Assembly (NCBI RefSeq): GCF_019802255.1
Contig: NZ_JAHYSS010000008.1
Coordinates: 62,001 to 126,000 of the forward strand
Reading direction: 5' to 3'
DNA from: Pedobacter polysacchareus
GTDB taxonomy: Bacteria > Bacteroidota > Bacteroidia > Sphingobacteriales > Sphingobacteriaceae
Length of the DNA: 64,000 nucleotides
Shown in pieces: positions 16,467 to 25,305 of the stretch. Below the pieces are notes generated by a model. That model was not told the DNA's origin, searched no databases, and saw only the letters and a program-made list of their open reading frames with translations. Made by a program: the position numbers and the translations under genes. Every line of letters starts with the position of its first letter. The stretch's first letter is position 1.

Positions 16467-17537
16467 TTAGGCAATATCAATTTTTTGTTCCAGGTACACA
16501 TCCTGTACCGCATGAAGTAGTGCTACACCTTCATGAAATGGTTTTTGAAACGATTTTCTTCCAGTGATGAGGCCCATTCCACCTGCGCGTTTATTGATAA
16601 CGGCGGTTCTAAGGGCTTCTTTTAGATCATCTTTGCCTGTAGAGGCGCCACCTGAATTGATCAGTCCAGCTCTACCCATAAAGCAGTTCATCACTTGGTA
16701 CCGGCACAGATCTATCGGGTGTACTGTGGTCAGCTGAGTATACATTTCTTCTGTGTATTTTCCATATTTCGTTCCATATCGGCATAGCGCTTTGTAACCG
16801 CCATTGAGCTCGGGTAATTTCTGTTTGATCAGGTCTGCCTGTATGGTTACACCCAGATAATTTGCCTGACCGGTTAGGTCTGCAGCGGTATGGTAATCAA
16901 TGTCATCCTGAACAAAATGATCGTTTCGGAGGTAACACCACAATACGGTGGCCATGCCAAGTTGATGTGCCTGTTCAAAAGCCTGGGAAACGGCTATAAG
17001 CTGTTCATTTGATGCTGAAGATCCAAAATATATGGTTGCTCCAACTGCAGCAGCACCTGAATTCCATGCATTTTTTACAGAAGTAAACATCACTTGATCG
17101 TACTTGTTTGGATAGGTCAACAGCTCATTATGGTTAAGTTTTATAATGAAGGGGATTTTGTGCGCGTATTTTCTTGCCACCGCGGCCAGTCCCCCAATAG
17201 TGCTGGCAACCGCATTGCAGCCGCCTTCAATGGCCAGACGAACAATGTTTTCAGGATCAAAATAAATAGGATTTGAGCTGAACGATGCACCGGCACTATG
17301 TTCAACTCCCTGATCAACGGGTAAAATAGAAAGATAGCCTGTTCCGGAAAGTCTTCCGGAATTGTAAATGCTATTCAGACTCCGCAATGTTTGGATATTC
17401 CTGGTAGAGTTGATATAAATCCGATCTATAAAGTCAGCACCAGGTAAATGAAGGTTTGCTTTTGTTATCGTTTCGCATCGGTGTGAAAAAAGATTTTCGT
17501 TTTCCCCAATCAGCGCTGTTATTTGATGGTAGTTCAT
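16467..17537 (-). CDS. fbaB: Class I fructose-bisphosphate aldolase (DhnA type)
   Basis: 356 aa from the ATG at 17537. The frame extends to a TTG at 17558, but that TTG lies inside the predicted -7 element, and the ATG puts the FNR-like box 50 bp upstream as in the sister promoters. The Schiff-base type fold is shown by VDQGVEHSAGASF, FIIKLNHNELL and the final GMGLITGRKSFQKPF. It cleaves fructose-1,6-bisphosphate or makes it from triose phosphates, in line with PfkB and PEP synthase in the island. Preceded by a strong FNR-like box at 17587. Confidence 0.9.
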   Translation of the reverse strand: MNYHQITALIGENENLFSHRCETITKANLHLPGADFIDRIYINSTRNIQTLRSLNSIYNSGRLSGTGYLSILPVDQGVEHSAGASFSSNPIYFDPENIVRLAIEGGCNAVASTIGGLAAVARKYAHKIPFIIKLNHNELLTYPNKYDQVMFTSVKNAWNSGAAAVGATIYFGSSASNEQLIAVSQAFEQAHQLGMATVLWCYLRNDHFVQDDIDYHTAADLTGQANYLGVTIQADLIKQKLPELNGGYKALCRYGTKYGKYTEEMYTQLTTVHPIDLCRYQVMNCFMGRAGLINSGGASTGKDDLKEALRTAVINKRAGGMGLITGRKSFQKPFHEGVALLHAVQDVYLEQKIDIA

Positions 17538-17555
17538 GATCAATGGATTCGTACT

Positions 17556-17598
17556 CAAATCTCTATGATAGATTACAAATAAAAAATGATGGTGATCA
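17556..17598 (-). promoter_or_regulatory. FNR-like box plus -7 element for the aldolase gene
   Basis: Perfect TGAT-N4-ATCA box at 17587-17598 (minus strand TGATCACCATCA) and GAGATTTG at 17556-17563, gap 24. One of the best matches to the classical FNR core TTGAT-N4-ATCAA. Confidence 0.62.
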
Positions 17599-17718
17599 TT
17601 GAACCTGGTGATTCAAGACATTCGGGCTTTATTTTTCAGCAATTCATTCGCATTATGATACTCATCGTTTAAACCTTTGTAGTTTGCTTTTCATAGTGTT
17701 GATTGTCATTTGTTTGGG

Positions 17719-17761
17719 TGATGTTTATCATGCGCTTTTCAGTTTGTTTTTCGAATCTTTG
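17719..17761 (+). promoter_or_regulatory. FNR-like box plus -7 element for the acetate kinase-like gene
   Basis: TGATGTTTATCA at 17719-17730 (TGAT-N4-ATCA) and AATCTTTG at 17754-17761, gap 24. The predicted leader to ATG 17827 is about 60 nt, longer than in the sister promoters. Confidence 0.6.
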
Positions 17762-17826
17762 TTGGGTACGGCACAAACAAATCATTAATTATATTTGGGA
17801 AGGCTGATCCTAAAGAAATAAACCTT

Positions 17827-19014
17827 ATGGTACAGACAAATGGTAGTATTCTTGCCCTTAATATGGGGACCTCCAGTTTCAAATTTAAGCTATTTGATGC
17901 CCTAACCAAGAAAATGCAGTGTTCTGGAATGGCTAAATTTTCTGGAGGGAAATTTTTATCATGGTCTGTCAAAGACTTTGCAGGTGAAACCATAGACCAT
18001 TGGGTTTTAAATCAACAGGATAGAGAAGGTGTTGTTGCCGAATTTATTAAATGGCTTAAGTTTCACGAACTTGAGTTTCCCTTAGTAGGGATTGGCCATC
18101 GGGTTACTCAGGGTGGTCCGATACATTTTAAACCCACGTTGATCACTGAAGAGTTACTTTCTGATTTGCAGAAATATAGCTATTTAGCTCCAAATCATTT
18201 GCCAGAAGAGATTGAACTCATTAACGAATTTGACGCCGCTTTTGTGGGCGTAAAACAGGTCGCTTGTTTTGATACTTATTTTCATCAGGATATGCCCCCA
18301 AACGCCAGATATTATCCGCTAGATGAAAAATATAAGGAATTAGGATTGATCCGATATGGGTTTCATGGTCTTTCTTATGAATTTATTATGGAAAAATTAA
18401 TAGAGCAAATTCTCCATCCGGCGCGGGAAAAGATCATCATTGCCCATTTAGATATTGAAGCAAGTATGGTGGCTGTAAAAAAAGGGATCAGCATAGATAC
18501 TACTATGATTTTGAGTCCGGCAGGAGGATTGGTAATGAGTACTAGTTCTGGTGATCTTGACCCTGGTGTTATTTTAGCATTAATGAAAGTGTACGGTTTC
18601 GATTTAAGTCAATTAGACGAGTTGCTCAGTAAGTCTGATGTTATGCTACCAATAAGGGAAATAGGGGATGTACAGGAGTTGCTGGCTCAGGAAAAAAGCA
18701 ATCCGAAAACTAAAGAAGCGCTTAACTTATTCTGTTATCAGGCAAAGAAGGCTATTGGTGCACTGGCTGCGGCTATGGGCGGGTTGGATACCCTTGTTTT
18801 TACTGGCAGTATAGGATCATATTCTTCTGAAATCAGGGCACGAATTTGCCAAGATTTGAATTTTTTGGGAATTATTCTTGATCAGAAAGTCAATTCAGAT
18901 CATGCGGAAATTATCTCTGCAGAAAAAAGTTGGGTAACTGTATGCGTATTTGAAAGTGATGAAGAACAAATTATTGCTCAGCATACCCATAACCTTTTAA
19001 ATCTTGGTATTTAA
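17827..19014 (+). CDS. ackA: Divergent acetate kinase-like protein
   Basis: 395 aa, the usual AckA length and fold. Conserved: LALNMGTSSFKF at the start, GHRVTQGG with Arg92, FDTYFHQDMP with Asp149, IRYGFHG with His180 and the C-terminal DEEQIIA. Changed: the nucleotide loop HLGNGAS reads HLDIEAS (209-211), the catalytic Arg of GTRSGDIDP is Ser240 (STSSGDLDP), and GIGENS is SIGSYSS. No phosphotransacetylase gene adjoins it. It may be a poor or altered acyl kinase or a regulatory paralogue. The island context (FNR-like box, LDH) suggests an origin in fermentative ATP formation. Confidence 0.8.
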   Translation: MVQTNGSILALNMGTSSFKFKLFDALTKKMQCSGMAKFSGGKFLSWSVKDFAGETIDHWVLNQQDREGVVAEFIKWLKFHELEFPLVGIGHRVTQGGPIHFKPTLITEELLSDLQKYSYLAPNHLPEEIELINEFDAAFVGVKQVACFDTYFHQDMPPNARYYPLDEKYKELGLIRYGFHGLSYEFIMEKLIEQILHPAREKIIIAHLDIEASMVAVKKGISIDTTMILSPAGGLVMSTSSGDLDPGVILALMKVYGFDLSQLDELLSKSDVMLPIREIGDVQELLAQEKSNPKTKEALNLFCYQAKKAIGALAAAMGGLDTLVFTGSIGSYSSEIRARICQDLNFLGIILDQKVNSDHAEIISAEKSWVTVCVFESDEEQIIAQHTHNLLNLGI

Positions 19015-19063
19015 CCAGAGGGCTATCTTAACGCAGGGGGAAATGCAGAAAATGCAGAGCTGA

Positions 19064-20224
19064 TCATCTGACCGGCTGATAGATTCTATGGTTTCCCATC
19101 TTAGAGAATACAATCTGCCAGAGTTGATTCTTTTTTGCCTGAAAAGATGCAGTGCTGCAGCACAGGTAATAATTCCACATCCGATAAAAGGTATTCCCAT
19201 ATTTGGCGCTCAGGCTTGGCCATGCCTGCTTGAATCGCTTCCGCCACTCCCTCAATGTTTGTTCATAATCGTTTCCGAAACTATGCCAGTCTTCCATCAC
19301 AAAATGACCTTCTGCTGCTTTGGTGATCTGTTGCATAGAAGGCATCATACCGTTCGGAAAGATATACCTGTCGATCCAGGGATCAGTATGTTTCATAGAG
19401 GTATTGGATCCAATTCCATGCAGCAGGAAAATACCGTCGTTTTTCAATACCCGGTCAACCGTCTGCATATAAAGGGAATAATTCTTATAGCCGACATGCT
19501 CTACCATGCCTACAGATACCACCCGGTCATACCGACCTGTTAAATCACGATAATCTTGTAGCTCAATTGTCACGGGTAAATGAGCATAACGTTTTCTGGC
19601 CAGTTTTGCCTGTTCTTCTGATAAAGTTATACCCAGTACTTCCACGCCATATTTTTCGGCAGCATAGCCCGCCAGGCCCCCCCAGCCACAGCCAATGTCC
19701 AGCAATCGTTGACCGGCTTCCAAATGCAGTTTTCTGCAGATCAGGTCCAGCTTCTTCTCCTGTGCCTCTTCCAGTGTTTTGGCACCCTGCCAGTAGGCGC
19801 AGGAGTAGATCATCCGGTCGTCTAGCATCGCCTCAAATAGGTCGTTACCCAGGTCGTAATGCCTATGAATATCCCGGCTCACCTGTTGAACGGATTGTCT
19901 ATTGAAAAGATAGGCCTTGATGCGGTATAAAACCATTTTTAAATTGTACTTGGCCTGATTTTCCAGGTCGGCTGTGAGTAGCTTATATAATGTTATGTCT
20001 GGAGACACTGAATCCCAAAATCCAGCCATATAAGTTTCACCCAGACCGAGGGAGCCCTGCCTGAACACGGAGGGATAGAATCGGGGATCACTTACCACGA
20101 TATCCCAGGAATTCACTCCATTGACTTGGATGCCCGCTTTGCTCAATAAATCACAAACCACTTCCTGTTCATAATTAGAGGAAAACGAACCAGATGTTGA
20201 AAATAACTGTTTATCGCTGCTCAT
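19064..20224 (-). CDS. cfa: Cyclopropane-fatty-acyl-phospholipid synthase
   Basis: 386 aa. RHYDLGNDLFEAMLDDRM (start of core, HYDLGNDLF at 122-130), SAM-binding LDIGCGWGG at 175-183, SEEQAKLARKR and the C-terminal FSKMGNHRIYQPVR are typical of Cfa. It transfers a methylene group from SAM to unsaturated acyl chains in membrane lipids, a classical stationary-phase membrane adaptation. The coding sequence looks richer in G+C than its neighbours, which could mean a separate origin (visual impression only). It shares the palindromic box at 20276-20287 with the divergent nitroreductase gene. Confidence 0.92.
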   Translation of the reverse strand: MSSDKQLFSTSGSFSSNYEQEVVCDLLSKAGIQVNGVNSWDIVVSDPRFYPSVFRQGSLGLGETYMAGFWDSVSPDITLYKLLTADLENQAKYNLKMVLYRIKAYLFNRQSVQQVSRDIHRHYDLGNDLFEAMLDDRMIYSCAYWQGAKTLEEAQEKKLDLICRKLHLEAGQRLLDIGCGWGGLAGYAAEKYGVEVLGITLSEEQAKLARKRYAHLPVTIELQDYRDLTGRYDRVVSVGMVEHVGYKNYSLYMQTVDRVLKNDGIFLLHGIGSNTSMKHTDPWIDRYIFPNGMMPSMQQITKAAEGHFVMEDWHSFGNDYEQTLREWRKRFKQAWPSLSAKYGNTFYRMWNYYLCCSTASFQAKKNQLWQIVFSKMGNHRIYQPVR

Positions 20225-20244
20225 TTTATTGCTGCTTTGGAGGT

Positions 20245-20287
20245 CAAATAACGTGAAAATTTGAGCATAGGAGAATGACAGTTGTCA
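20245..20287 (-). promoter_or_regulatory. Palindromic FNR-like box plus -7 element for cfa
   Basis: Perfect palindrome TGACAGTTGTCA arms (TGAC-N4-GTCA) at 20276-20287; minus-strand GTTATTTG at 20245-20252, gap 24. The box lies exactly 52 bp from the cfa ATG. Confidence 0.62.
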
Positions 20288-20317
20288 TCGGTAGCATTGA
20301 TTGCCATCATAGGTTTC
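20276..20317 (+). promoter_or_regulatory. Same palindromic box serving the nitroreductase promoter
   Basis: The 20276-20287 palindrome is followed on the plus strand by TAGGTTTC at 20310-20317, gap 23, so one site is correctly placed for both divergent genes. Confidence 0.58.
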
Positions 20318-20365
20318 TTAGCTAACAATCTGTTATTTTGAAAACAGTAAATTAATTCAAACGCC

Positions 20366-21004
20366 ATGAAACAAGTAATCACCAATGACGTGTCAGTAAA
20401 TCCAATAATGCATGTGATTTATGAACGAAGATCGGTAAGGAAGTATCTTCCTGATATGGTAGACGATGATATTATTGAAAAAATAATAGATGCAGGTCGG
20501 ATGGCTCCATCGGCCATGAACGGGCAACCATGGAAATTCTATATTGTAACACATAAAGATACGATCGCTTCTTTTTCTAAAGAAATAGCAAAAATTGCCT
20601 CTAAGGTGATCCTGAAAACTGCGATAAAACATCCGATTGAAACCATCAAAACGCTTTTGCATTTTTCATCCAGCCCGCTTGATATGAACAGCGAGCACGC
20701 CATATTTCATGATGCTCCCATTGTTGTCTTTATCACTGGCCCCAGAAATAGTGAATGGGCTAGACTAGATATCGGCATGTGTGCACAAAACATGATGCTG
20801 GCAGCTAAATCACTTGGCTTAGATAGTTGTCCGGTTGGGTTGGCAAAATACATCGAAAAAACCCCTGTTTTTTATAAATTGGAGGTTCCTACTGCCGAAG
20901 AGGTTCATTTAGCGATTATAATTGGGTATGGGAATGAAAAACCTAAACCACAATCCCGGATAAAAAATAATACACTTTTTGTTGACCGGATGGAGTGCTG
21001 CTAG
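20366..21004 (+). CDS. Nitroreductase family flavoprotein
   Basis: 212 aa. YERRSVRKYLPDMVDDDIIEKIIDAGRMAPSAMNGQPWKFYIV is the canonical N-terminal FMN-binding region, and DIGMCAQNMMLAAKSLGLDSCPVG and IIGYGNEKPKP complete the fold. FMN-dependent NAD(P)H reductase of unknown natural substrate. Nitroreductases (Acg, Rv3131, Rv3127) are also hallmarks of the DosR regulon. Divergent from cfa with a shared palindromic box. Confidence 0.88.
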   Translation: MKQVITNDVSVNPIMHVIYERRSVRKYLPDMVDDDIIEKIIDAGRMAPSAMNGQPWKFYIVTHKDTIASFSKEIAKIASKVILKTAIKHPIETIKTLLHFSSSPLDMNSEHAIFHDAPIVVFITGPRNSEWARLDIGMCAQNMMLAAKSLGLDSCPVGLAKYIEKTPVFYKLEVPTAEEVHLAIIIGYGNEKPKPQSRIKNNTLFVDRMECC

Positions 21005-21050
21005 ATATCAGTCCTTAAATCATCATTGTGATGAGCATCAAGAAACTTGA

Positions 21051-21092
21051 TGATAGCCGTCATCTAAAAAACTTAAATAACACAGAAATTTA
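21051..21092 (+). promoter_or_regulatory. FNR-like box plus -7 element for the mlaEFD operon
   Basis: TGATAGCCGTCA at 21051-21062 and GAAATTTA at 21085-21092, gap 23; leader about 60 nt to ATG 21158. Just upstream lie the further palindromes CATCA-N3-TGATG (21021-21033 area) and ATCAAG-N3-CTTGAT. Confidence 0.55.
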
Positions 21093-21157
21093 AGTAAAAA
21101 TAAAATCTTTATTAAAAAACAGTTATATAAATATATTGATGTGCGTCATAAATAGAT

Positions 21158-21919
21158 ATGGTGATGACAAGTAACGAGGAATTCCTTAGTGAAACAGGAG
21201 GTATTTCAAGATTTGCATTCAGACTCTTTACAACGAGGTTATTTCCTGGCTTCGAAATTAAGGAATTTTTGCTGCAGTGCTTTTTTATTGGATATAAATC
21301 TCTTCCCCTAGTTGGTTTAACTGGTTTCATCATGGGGCTGGTGCTTACTATGCAATTGAGACCTTCATTAATTGTTTATGGAGTTGAAGCTCAGTTGCCG
21401 GTAATGGTTGGAATCGCAATCATTCGGGAGATTGGCCCGGTGATTACCGCATTAATTTTTGCTGGAAAGATTGGAAGCAGCATAGGTGCAGAGCTGGGAT
21501 CAATGAAGGTTACAGAGCAGATAGATGCTATGGAAGTAAGTGGAATCAATCCTTTTAAATATTTGGTGGTTACGCGGGTACTTTCTTCCACACTGATGCT
21601 GCCTGTACTGACTGTAATCGGTGATGCTATAGCACTAATAGGTTCTTATATCGGCGTAAATATTAATGGAGTTACAAGTTTTAGCCTCTTTTTTTCACAG
21701 GTTATTGACGGACTAGATTTTAGTGATTTAGTTCCGGCACTCATTAAAACTTTTTTTTTCGGATTTGCAGTTGGCATTGTTGGATGCTATAAAGGTTACC
21801 ATTCTAATAAAGGAACCAGGGGAGTGGGAAATGCAGCCAATTCTGCTGTAGTATTGTCTTCGGTGTTAATTTTTATTATAGATCTTTTAACGGTACAGAT
21901 TACAGATTTGATTAGTTAA
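21158..21919 (+). CDS. mlaE: MlaE-type ABC transporter permease
   Basis: 253 aa. The central stretch GFIMGLVLTMQLRPSL, VGIAIIREIGPVITALIFAGKIGSSIGAELGSMKVTEQIDAMEVSG is the diagnostic MlaE core; about five to six TM segments are visible. It forms the inner-membrane permease of a phospholipid transporter that maintains outer-membrane lipid asymmetry. First gene of mlaE-mlaF-mlaD, with 6 bp to mlaF. Confidence 0.92.
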   Translation: MVMTSNEEFLSETGGISRFAFRLFTTRLFPGFEIKEFLLQCFFIGYKSLPLVGLTGFIMGLVLTMQLRPSLIVYGVEAQLPVMVGIAIIREIGPVITALIFAGKIGSSIGAELGSMKVTEQIDAMEVSGINPFKYLVVTRVLSSTLMLPVLTVIGDAIALIGSYIGVNINGVTSFSLFFSQVIDGLDFSDLVPALIKTFFFGFAVGIVGCYKGYHSNKGTRGVGNAANSAVVLSSVLIFIIDLLTVQITDLIS

Positions 21920-21925
21920 ACTCAT

Positions 21926-22699
21926 ATGATGGACTCAAATACAGATAGCGATATAAAAGTAAGGCAGCCAGTAATTGTTGTAAGACATTTGTATAAGAAA
22001 TTTGGTGAGCATATTGTCCTTAATGATTTCAGCCTTGATGTAGCTAAAGGTGAAAATATGGTTGTTCTAGGTAAATCAGGTTCAGGAAAATCAGTCCTTG
22101 TAAAGTGTATTGTTGGTCTGATAAAGCCTGATAGCGGGAGTGTTACTGTATTAGGGGAAAATATTGAAGAACTAAAAGAATCTGAATTGGACAAATTAAG
22201 GATAAAATTGGGGTTTCTTTTTCAGAGTAATGCATTGTTCGATAGTATGTCTATACGTGATAATCTGGAGTTTACTGTACTGAGACACTGCAAGGGGATA
22301 AGTCAGCTTTTGTTGGATGAAATGGTAGCAGAAGTGCTTCATAATGTTGGCTTGGCAGACACTGCTGAAATGATGCCCGTAGAGCTCTCTGGTGGAATGG
22401 CCAAGCGTATTGCTTTGGCGAGGGCGCTGATTTTGAAACCAGAGATTATTTTTTATGACGAACCCACCGCAGGATTGGATCCTGTAACCGCAAGGGAAAT
22501 AGATGATTTGATTTTAAAGATGCAAAAGAAGTATCACACCTCATCAGTTATTATATCGCACGATATGAACTGTGTAAAGTATACAGCCGATCGGATCGCT
22601 TTATTGTTAGATGGAAAATGTTATGTTCAGGGGAGTTATTTTGAGCTAAGTGAGTCAAAAGACGAAAAAATAAGCCAATTTTTCAAAGATCAGATATGA
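21926..22699 (+). CDS. mlaF: MlaF-type ABC transporter ATPase
   Basis: 257 aa. Walker A GKSGSGKS, Q-loop LFQSNALFDSM, signature LSGGMAKR, Walker B IIFYDEPTAGLDP and H-loop VIISHD are all intact. The LSGGMAKR and ALFDSM forms are typical of MlaF-type ATPases. It energises MlaE. Its stop overlaps the mlaD start (ATGA). Confidence 0.93.
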   Translation: MMDSNTDSDIKVRQPVIVVRHLYKKFGEHIVLNDFSLDVAKGENMVVLGKSGSGKSVLVKCIVGLIKPDSGSVTVLGENIEELKESELDKLRIKLGFLFQSNALFDSMSIRDNLEFTVLRHCKGISQLLLDEMVAEVLHNVGLADTAEMMPVELSGGMAKRIALARALILKPEIIFYDEPTAGLDPVTAREIDDLILKMQKKYHTSSVIISHDMNCVKYTADRIALLLDGKCYVQGSYFELSESKDEKISQFFKDQI

Positions 22700-23652
22700 A
22701 AAACCAGACCGGAAATAATATAAGATTGGGTGCTTTTGTCTTAGCTGCACTTATCCTGACCATTATTGGATTTTATATGATTGGTAAAAACAGAAGTCTT
22801 TTTGGGGCAAGTTTTGTACTCAAAGCACGTTTCTCCAATTTAAATGGCTTGACCAAAGGAAATAATGTATGGTATGCAGGTATTCAGGCCGGAACTGTGA
22901 AAGGCTTCAAGATTTTAAATGATAGTACTATTGAAGTCTCAATGCTGATTGATCAGGATCTAAAACCATATATTCGTAAAAATGCGATAGTATCGATTGG
23001 TACTGAGGGATTGATGGGGAATAAAATAATGCAGATCATGCCCGGTAGTGGAAATTTACAAACAGTAGCAGATGGTGATTTCATAAGTGCAAAAAAGGGA
23101 GTTGTAATAGACGAAATGTTTCAAACACTGTCGGTCACCAATGCGAATATATTACAGATTTCGGAAGGACTAAAATCATCAGTTTTGCGACTTAATGAAA
23201 GCAAAATTTGGGAGGTGTTAACTGATAGAGAAATCTCAGTAAAATTAAAATCAACTTTATCAAATCTCAATCAGGCCAGTATCAAAGTTAATGAGGTTGC
23301 AGGCAGTGTTAATGATATGGTTACCCTAGCTAGACAAGGAAAGGGGACCGCAGGTATGCTTTTAATGGATACGACTTTTGCATCCGGTTTGAATAATGTG
23401 TTAAGGAAACTTAAAGCGGTCAGCGATAATGCTGAGGAACTAACCAGTCAGCTAAATCGTTCCGGACTGGTTAATGGATTACTTAAGGATACTGTAATGC
23501 TTAAAAAACTGGATGCCAGTTTAACTAATATCGAAGAAGGTACTGCGGGATTTAACCAAAATATGGAGGCTTTAAAGCATAATTTTTTATTTAGAGGGTA
23601 CTTTAAAAAACAGGAAAAATTAAAGCAAAAGCAATTGATGAACCCCATGTAA
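22696..23652 (+). CDS. mlaD: MlaD/MCE domain lipid-transport protein
   Basis: 318 aa. One N-terminal TM helix (LGAFVLAALILTIIGFYMIG), then the MCE domain (FSNLNGLTKGNNVWYAGIQAGTVKGF to GNKIMQIMPGSG), then a long helical C-terminal region with LNQASIKVNEVAGSVNDM-type heptads. Anchored in the inner membrane and facing the periplasm, it would form the lipid-binding ring of the Mla transporter. Longer than E. coli MlaD, as usual in Bacteroidota. Confidence 0.9.
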   Translation: MKNQTGNNIRLGAFVLAALILTIIGFYMIGKNRSLFGASFVLKARFSNLNGLTKGNNVWYAGIQAGTVKGFKILNDSTIEVSMLIDQDLKPYIRKNAIVSIGTEGLMGNKIMQIMPGSGNLQTVADGDFISAKKGVVIDEMFQTLSVTNANILQISEGLKSSVLRLNESKIWEVLTDREISVKLKSTLSNLNQASIKVNEVAGSVNDMVTLARQGKGTAGMLLMDTTFASGLNNVLRKLKAVSDNAEELTSQLNRSGLVNGLLKDTVMLKKLDASLTNIEEGTAGFNQNMEALKHNFLFRGYFKKQEKLKQKQLMNPM

Positions 23653-23815
23653 GAATTAAATATTTTAACGGTTATTTGTTCTATTTAATTATGATGTCCA
23701 TTTAGTGTTTCCTATTAGATGTTGGCATTAATCGGTTTATGATTAAATAGTTATTTCTTTGTGAGTGTTTAGTTTATGTTTTTTTATTAATTTTTAATCA
23801 TCTAATTTTTAGCTA

Positions 23816-24493
23816 TTGAAACGGATCATCAATAAAGTAAAGGATTATTGGCATTCAGATACCAGTTTTATCACCTTGTTGGTAATGCTTTTTTGTATGG
23901 TATTTATTATGCCAATTTTATTGGATAGTGGTATAGTAGATATTTTATTTTTAAATATTTTATTCTTGACGCTCTATTTTATAGGAATTTTTTCAAGCGA
24001 GGACAACTGGATTATTTATTTATCGTCATTTCTGTTCTTAGCGCATTTGATTTTGCTAACGATTAGATTTAATGACACGCCTAATGAATACTATTTGATA
24101 GAGCGTTTAGTTGGGGTTGTTAATATGAGCTTATTTATTTTTATTAATATAAGATTGTTATTTCGGAATTCAGAACTTAATGTATTCAGAGTTATAGGAG
24201 CAGTAAATGTCTATCTCTTATTTGCTTTAATGGGTGCTTTTGCTTTTGAGATTCTAAAAATTCAAACCGGTAAATCAATAGCCGGTAATATTAGCTTGCG
24301 AAATGACGATACTGATTATGCAACTTATGTTTATTATAGCCTGGTATCATTAACCACTGTCGGTTATGGCGATATTTATCCCGATGGAATGGCCTCTCGC
24401 ATGCTTTCAGTTTTACTTTCTGCAATTGGTATCTTATATCCTGCTGTAGTTATTGCGAGGCTGGTTACAAATAACAAACTAAGTGATAAATAG
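23816..24493 (+). CDS. Two-pore-segment potassium channel family protein
   Basis: 225 aa. Four to five hydrophobic segments in the first 150 residues and a pore loop with the K+ selectivity filter TTVGYGD (180-186) followed by a last TM helix (MLSVLLSAIGILYPAVVIARLV). No cytoplasmic RCK domain. The frame begins with TTG at 23816; no ATG gives the full N-terminal helix, so TTG is the probable start. The upstream 160 bp are very AT-rich and show no FNR-like box. A K+ leak channel would help set membrane potential in energy-limited cells (inference). Confidence 0.78.
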   Translation: MKRIINKVKDYWHSDTSFITLLVMLFCMVFIMPILLDSGIVDILFLNILFLTLYFIGIFSSEDNWIIYLSSFLFLAHLILLTIRFNDTPNEYYLIERLVGVVNMSLFIFINIRLLFRNSELNVFRVIGAVNVYLLFALMGAFAFEILKIQTGKSIAGNISLRNDDTDYATYVYYSLVSLTTVGYGDIYPDGMASRMLSVLLSAIGILYPAVVIARLVTNNKLSDK

Positions 24494-24639
24494 ATTTATT
24501 CAAGACTAATAAACGGTTAACTAAAAAACTAATGGCTGAATCCCTCTATTTAAATCTTTCCTTTGCATTTCTATCAATGGTCAAATCACAACTAAATAAG
24601 GTGCACAAGTTCATTTCAAATTTACTAAGCAACAAAAAA

Positions 24640-25263
24640 TTAGCGGGGCTTTTGCAATTGAGATAAGTAAAATGTCACTTCTTCATCACTGATCTGATTG
24701 AAGTCTTCGTAGAAGGCGCCTACGCCATAAAATGCCTCTGGGGTCAATAAGACTACGACTTCATTTACCTCTTTAGATAGCTTTTCGACAGCCTCTTTCG
24801 ATGATACTGGGACGCCTATAATAATTTTTCCAGGTTGCCCCTTACGAATCAGTTTTAATGTTCCTAGCATGGTATTGCCAGTTGCCATTCCATCATCAAT
24901 AATAATAACTGTTTTTCCTGCTATATTTTCAGGCGCTTTATTTCCCATAAATTTTTTATACATTTCCTTAAGCCGTGTTCTGATCACCAACAGTTCTTGT
25001 TGAATGTAATCCTCGGAAACATCTCCAGGATGTATAATAAAATAGTCTGAAAGGTTCGCCGCACCAATGGCATATTCTTTATTCGTAGGGTGTCCAATTT
25101 TTTTTGCCAGGATAAGTTCTAAGGGATAACCTAGTTCTTTGGCGACAAAATAGGCTAGGGGAACACCACCCCTAGGTACAGCCAGGACAATACCTGGATC
25201 GTTTCTGTATTTTTTGAGCCTTTCGGCCAATAGCTGGCCAGCTTCTGTTCTATCTTTAAACAT
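24640..25263 (-). CDS. Phosphoribosyltransferase family protein
   Basis: About 207 aa from ATG 25263. A second in-frame ATG at 25296 exists but would leave a leader of only a few bases from the predicted promoter. PRPP-binding loop IIDDGMATG at 121-129, and VPRGGVPLAYFVAKELGYPLELILAKKIGHP near the N-terminus, are typical of the Rv0571c-like stress PRTases rather than of a defined purine or pyrimidine enzyme. A PRTase of this type is part of the DosR regulon. Substrate unknown. Confidence 0.85.
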   Translation of the reverse strand: MFKDRTEAGQLLAERLKKYRNDPGIVLAVPRGGVPLAYFVAKELGYPLELILAKKIGHPTNKEYAIGAANLSDYFIIHPGDVSEDYIQQELLVIRTRLKEMYKKFMGNKAPENIAGKTVIIIDDGMATGNTMLGTLKLIRKGQPGKIIIGVPVSSKEAVEKLSKEVNEVVVLLTPEAFYGVGAFYEDFNQISDEEVTFYLSQLQKPR

Positions 25264-25305
25264 GGTGCATGTGATTTTGTAAAAGTCCACTTGCATTGAT
25301 CAATC

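Noticed and set aside
17538..17558. TTG start for the aldolase gene
   Set aside because: It falls inside the predicted -7 element; the ATG at 17537 gives a normal N-terminus and the usual box distance.
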